A stretch of DNA of 64,000 nt from contig JAIYDN010000012.1 in NCBI GenBank assembly GCA_027487485.1, forward strand, positions 1 through 64,000, read 5' to 3'. Below are positions 60,723 through 64,000 of the stretch, piece after piece; the first letter of the stretch is position 1, and every line of letters starts with the position of its first letter. Both the position numbers and the translations under genes were made by a program. The notes beneath the pieces were generated by a model, which had not been told where the DNA came from, searched no databases, and saw only the letters and a list, made by a program, of their open reading frames with translations. Source of the stretch: Planctomycetaceae bacterium (GTDB lineage: Bacteria; Planctomycetota; Planctomycetia; Pirellulales; Pirellulaceae).

Positions 60723-61451
60723 TTACGTCAGTGTAACGTTTCGTTCTGCGACTTTCGCAAGACGTTGCCAGGACAAGTCGTCACCAGCCGCTTCGAGATA
60801 ACTTTCAACTCGGTCCCAGTCTGCTTCGTTTTGCATTTGAAAACGAAGCGACTGATGGTTGAGTTCCTGCGGTAACGGGATCCACTTTGGAAGAAAGAAG
60901 CTTGGGTTGCTGCGTACGATCTCCGGGACATCCAAGGGCTCATCCAGAAGCTTTTCTGTTTGAAGCTTTTCGATGGCCGACGCGGAACACATCTCGCAAA
61001 CAAGCCCAAGGCCTTGCAAAGAAAAGTTGGGGTGATTGTTGGAAATAAACCCGACAAAGTCAGCAGCTGGGTCAGACCAGCCTCGCGATACAAGTCGGTC
61101 GATTAAAGTCGGGTCCGTAAAAGGGCATAAGGGACTGGCAAACACGATCCAATCCGCGTTCAATCTTTGGGATAGCTCTAAAGCACGCCGTGCAGGAGTT
61201 GGCTGTGCGCTGGGCATCCACCGCGCGTTGCACAAACCGGTATTGCTAATCAACTCGCGGTATTGAGGCGGACCAGTCACTACGATCGTCTCAATCAAGG
61301 TCGATTCGCTTAATCGGCGAATGCACCATTCCAACAAAGTCAATCCATCCAATCGCCGCAATGCAGCGGTGACACGAGTTGTTGGAAGGTCCCGTTGATC
61401 GGTAACTCCTAAGTCGACCAATGCCACAGTCTGTCTCGATTGAGTTGCCAT
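60723..61451 (-). CDS. Divergent nucleotidyltransferase (CMP-KDO/NeuA cytidylyltransferase-like)
   Basis: 242 residues. The GT-A fold is suggested by LDGLTLLEWCIRRL, TIVVTGPPQYRELI and ADWIVFASPLCPFTDP, corresponding to family segments for homodimer contact, sugar and metal binding. However, the N-terminal nucleotide-binding signature (RxxSKGLPGKN-like) is degraded to RVTAALRRLDG. It may have changed substrate or lost activity. Its stop abuts the mqnB start, so it heads the mqnB-mqnD operon. Confidence 0.65.
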   Translation of the reverse strand: MATQSRQTVALVDLGVTDQRDLPTTRVTAALRRLDGLTLLEWCIRRLSESTLIETIVVTGPPQYRELISNTGLCNARWMPSAQPTPARRALELSQRLNADWIVFASPLCPFTDPTLIDRLVSRGWSDPAADFVGFISNNHPNFSLQGLGLVCEMCSASAIEKLQTEKLLDEPLDVPEIVRSNPSFFLPKWIPLPQELNHQSLRFQMQNEADWDRVESYLEAAGDDLSWQRLAKVAERNVTLT

Positions 61452-61662
61452 ACTATGCTCCGTGCGTGCAGGAAAGTAACTAACGAAATGGAAGGGAGGG
61501 GAATGCGTTAGTGACTCATGATGGGGGTTTTGATTGCATCCTTATCCCCTAAACATATCGATGCTTCAGTGCAACTTCAAGGAGTGCGGTGCCCTTTTGT
61601 GCTCGCGTTCCTTTCGAAACGAACGAGCCCTATCCCGTTTTGGTCAGCTTGAGTTTAGCTTG
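61452..61662. other. Intergenic region, no gene
   Basis: 211 bases upstream of the nucleotidyltransferase gene. CGTTCCTTTCGAAACGAACG near 61610 is an almost perfect palindrome with one mismatched pair. Nothing else recognised. Confidence 0.35.
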
Positions 61663-62958
61663 CTATTTCGACGCAATATCGAAGGCAAAGATCTTCTCTT
61701 GGTCTCGGATCAGCAGCATTTGCTTTGCGATAACAGGGTGAGCCCAAATCGCACCCTTGTTCCGTTCGGTCGACGTTGTTTCAGGGAGCTTTACTTTTCC
61801 GAGCTCTTTCCAGCCTGACCGATCGGGCATCACAAGGTAGCAGATCCCGTCCTGGTCATCGTAGCAATACAGCAATCCATCCGCGCAAGCGATCGATCCG
61901 GAGGTGGCACGCCCAATTTTCTTTGACCAAAGAACTTTGCCCGTTTCCAAATCTTGGGCCATCCAAACACCCCGTAAATCTTTAGAAAACCCGAAAATGG
62001 CGCCATCCTTCAGGATATTGCCACCATGGTGATTGGCCATCGATTCTTTGGGATTGTGGTACATCTTGGTGGCCTCCAGCTTTCCATTCACCATCGTGAC
62101 TTTGGTGGCTGAGTTCCCTGAGCCGTACGCGGCCGAGTGATAGACGATGTTCTCTGACACGATCGGCGTCGCGATCACAGCGATGTCGTTTTTCGTTGCG
62201 TCATTCTTGAACAGTAGCTCTCCGGTTTCGCAGTGAATTCCGACAAGGCCCTGTCGGCAAGCTGAAAGATAAACAGGCACTCCCTCGAAAGTATGTTTGA
62301 TAATGGAGACATAGTTCGCCCCCTCGGAGAACTCGGTTGTCCAAGTTTTTTTACCCGTCTTGATATCGAGCCCTACCATGTAGCTTGACCCGCCAGGGGT
62401 AATCATCACTCGGTCGCCGTCGATCAAAGCCGACTCGCTATATCCCCACTTCGGAACAGTTCCCCCAAGATCATTGACCAAATGCACAGACCATACTTTT
62501 TCCCCATCGCTGCGTCGGAAGCAGCCAAAGGAACCAAGATCACAAAGGGCAAAAACGAGATCGCCATGCACGGTAGGGGTGCACCGAGGGCCATCCCCCC
62601 AGCCTGTCAAATAGGAATCGGAACTCGCGGCAGGGCCAAGTCGAGACGCCCATTTCTCTTTGCCGGTTTTCGCATCCAGACACAGCAGCAGGTTGTCTTG
62701 GCCTCGTTTTCCCATCGTAAATAGATCGTCCCCTGCCACAGCGACAGAAGAATAACCTAATCCAGCCGCGTCAAAGCTCCAGACCAGCTTAGGGCCCTCT
62801 TCCGGCCAAGCCTTGAGAAGGGATTGCGTCGCAGCATATCCATCACGATTCGGTCCTCGCCATTGCGACCAATCACCATCTTCTGCAAACGCTGCACCAT
62901 GGGACAGCAGCAACACAATCGCAGCAAGGGAACTACGAAAACAGAGTGAGAACGGCAT
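61663..62958 (-). CDS. Secreted PQQ-like beta-propeller protein
   Basis: 431 residues from the ATG at 62958 (MPFSLCF), with a signal peptide ending near AAFAED. Blades are marked by DWSQWRGPNRDGYA, KTGKEKWASRL, DGEKVWSVHL, KTGKKTWTTEF, CETGELLFKN and ETGKVLWSKKI. These are the W-containing PQQ/pyrrolo-quinoline repeats. Planctomycetes often have many such proteins without shown dehydrogenase activity. It is the shorter relative of the membrane-anchored protein at 18949-20814. Confidence 0.88.
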   Translation of the reverse strand: MPFSLCFRSSLAAIVLLLSHGAAFAEDGDWSQWRGPNRDGYAATQSLLKAWPEEGPKLVWSFDAAGLGYSSVAVAGDDLFTMGKRGQDNLLLCLDAKTGKEKWASRLGPAASSDSYLTGWGDGPRCTPTVHGDLVFALCDLGSFGCFRRSDGEKVWSVHLVNDLGGTVPKWGYSESALIDGDRVMITPGGSSYMVGLDIKTGKKTWTTEFSEGANYVSIIKHTFEGVPVYLSACRQGLVGIHCETGELLFKNDATKNDIAVIATPIVSENIVYHSAAYGSGNSATKVTMVNGKLEATKMYHNPKESMANHHGGNILKDGAIFGFSKDLRGVWMAQDLETGKVLWSKKIGRATSGSIACADGLLYCYDDQDGICYLVMPDRSGWKELGKVKLPETTSTERNKGAIWAHPVIAKQMLLIRDQEKIFAFDIASK

Positions 62959-63018
62959 GATAGGCTCCGGATGAAAAGGGCGTGTTCGAAGGAATGGGCA
63001 GTATTCTACCCTCTTCAC

Positions 63019-63244
63019 GGAATTGTAAACTCGCGGAGGGTGATGTTGAATTCCTCGATAGTATGAAGTGGCAATTCGGTCTTATTCGGCAGCAATGCTT
63101 GCATTGCCTCAGAATGAAATTGCCCAAATTGCCCTAGTTCTCTTTGAGCAGAGGCCGAAAGTTTGTACTGTGGTGACGCGGACGACGAGAGTCCGTCCTA
63201 CCAACGATTGTCCTACCAGATACATGATACATCCGACCCGAAAA
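63019..63244. other. Divergent intergenic region
   Basis: 226 bases (286 counted from the PQQ start) upstream of both the PQQ protein and the truncated lipoprotein. No recognisable promoter pair or RNA gene. Confidence 0.35.
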
Positions 63245-64000
63245 ATGCACTTGAAGTCGAGAGCAGTCATGCAAGGGATTACCCTTGCGTGGGCTGTTTG
63301 CGGGTGCTTCTTGTCGGGGTGCGGAGCAACCAAGTCATTTACGGCAACCGAACAATTGCTGATGTCTGACGCCGTGGACTCCACGATCGCGAAGATGGAT
63401 TTTCGGGCGCTTGGGGGACACAAAGTGTTTCTCGATACCACCTATGTGGTCGGGGCGGGAAAAGTGATCCCGGGCGTCGCTATGCCGATCAATCTGATCA
63501 ATTCGGACTATGTGATCAGCGCGCTTCGTCAGCAGCTGACGGCTGCGGGGTGCATGCTGGTCGATACTCGCGAGGCAGCTGAAATTATTTGCGAGGCGCG
63601 TTGTGGCGCTTTAGGAACCGACGGTCACACAGTCACCTATGGAATTCCAGCCAACAATTTTTTAAATAGTGCATCGTCCGTCATTCCGGGCACACCCACT
63701 CTTCCGTCCATTCCAGAGCTCTCGGTTGCCAAGCGAGAAATGAAAAGCGCAGCGGCCAAAGTGTCTGTCTTCGCTTACGATCGCGAAACGCGAGAACCGC
63801 TCTGGCAATCCGGGATCGCGCAAGCAGGCAGCAGCGCACGGGATACCTGGATTTTGGGTGTAGGGCCATTGCAGTACGGCAATATTTATAAAGGGACTCG
63901 CTTTGCAGGCAAGCGGCTTCGTTCGCTTGGTATTCGAAACGACGAACCACAAATAGCGCAAAGGGCCAACGGCATCGACCACCGGAGCAATTACTTGTTC
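63245..64000 (+). CDS. DUF6655-like lipoprotein (3' end outside window)
   Basis: The frame is open from 63245 to the window edge, 252 codons with no stop. The signal peptide (MHLKSRAVMQ, then a hydrophobic run) ends in the lipobox-like FLSGCG, so the mature protein should be lipid-anchored at that Cys. Body segments such as KVFLDTTYV, LRQQLTAAGCMLVD and ARCGALGTDGHTVTYGIP resemble the DUF6655 planctomycete family. An in-frame ATG at 63224 is an alternative start. Function unknown. Confidence 0.75.
   Translation, partial: MHLKSRAVMQGITLAWAVCGCFLSGCGATKSFTATEQLLMSDAVDSTIAKMDFRALGGHKVFLDTTYVVGAGKVIPGVAMPINLINSDYVISALRQQLTAAGCMLVDTREAAEIICEARCGALGTDGHTVTYGIPANNFLNSASSVIPGTPTLPSIPELSVAKREMKSAAAKVSVFAYDRETREPLWQSGIAQAGSSARDTWILGVGPLQYGNIYKGTRFAGKRLRSLGIRNDEPQIAQRANGIDHRSNYLF

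Overview
The window reads as a chromosomal segment of a planctomycete, most likely a Pirellulaceae-type member of the Planctomycetota. The evidence is gene content rather than any marker comparison. There is a surface protein with an LEPR-XLL-like N-terminus, two PQQ-type beta-propeller proteins, many long secreted proteins of unknown family, futalosine-pathway menaquinone genes, a planctomycete-style type III polyketide synthase operon, a DUF6655-like lipoprotein, and lipid A genes showing a diderm envelope. Base composition looks close to balanced. TTG and GTG starts are frequent and Shine-Dalgarno sequences patchy. I saw no rRNA, tRNA, CRISPR array, insertion sequence or prophage. Two genes are cut by the window edges.

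Layout. 1-6.4 kb (minus): the 5' part of a repeat-rich surface protein, a membrane-protein cluster (lipoprotein, DUF4129-like, DUF4350-like) and a quinone oxidoreductase. 6.5-15.7 kb: a secreted protein followed by three translationally coupled HtrA-like genes. The first keeps the whole catalytic triad, the second only Ser, the third none of it while gaining an alpha/beta-hydrolase-like domain. A small membrane protein, a glycine-zipper protein and a thioredoxin-trypsin fusion follow. 15.7-30.5 kb: an interspersed palindromic repeat, HEAT protein, DEAD-box helicase, PQQ propeller protein, hflX, mtnC, a beta-CASP RNase, a Ser/Thr kinase with a degenerate receiver domain, a 929-residue secreted protein and uppP. 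30.8-35.6 kb: an arrestin-like gene pair, argJ and a BtaA-like betaine-lipid gene.

36-46 kb is an envelope-biogenesis block: yajC-secDF, an M28 peptidase, skp/ompH, lpxC, lpxA and a Gfo/Idh/MocA oxidoreductase that may act on the lipid A sugar precursor. 46-51.7 kb is a putative phenolic-lipid locus. One strand carries methyltransferase, FAD monooxygenase and type III PKS as a tight operon; the divergent strand carries YceI, a second methyltransferase and an integral-membrane MddA/ICMT-like methyltransferase.

51.7-64 kb is mostly housekeeping: ribE, rsmA, ridA, a HEAT protein, rpsR coupled to a hotdog thioesterase, an oxidoreductase, an aldo/keto reductase, the mqnB-mqnD operon led by a nucleotidyltransferase-like gene, a second PQQ propeller and a truncated lipoprotein. 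Functions were assigned by eye from motifs; no alignment or database search was run, and starts were chosen from overlaps, Shine-Dalgarno spacing and signal peptides.
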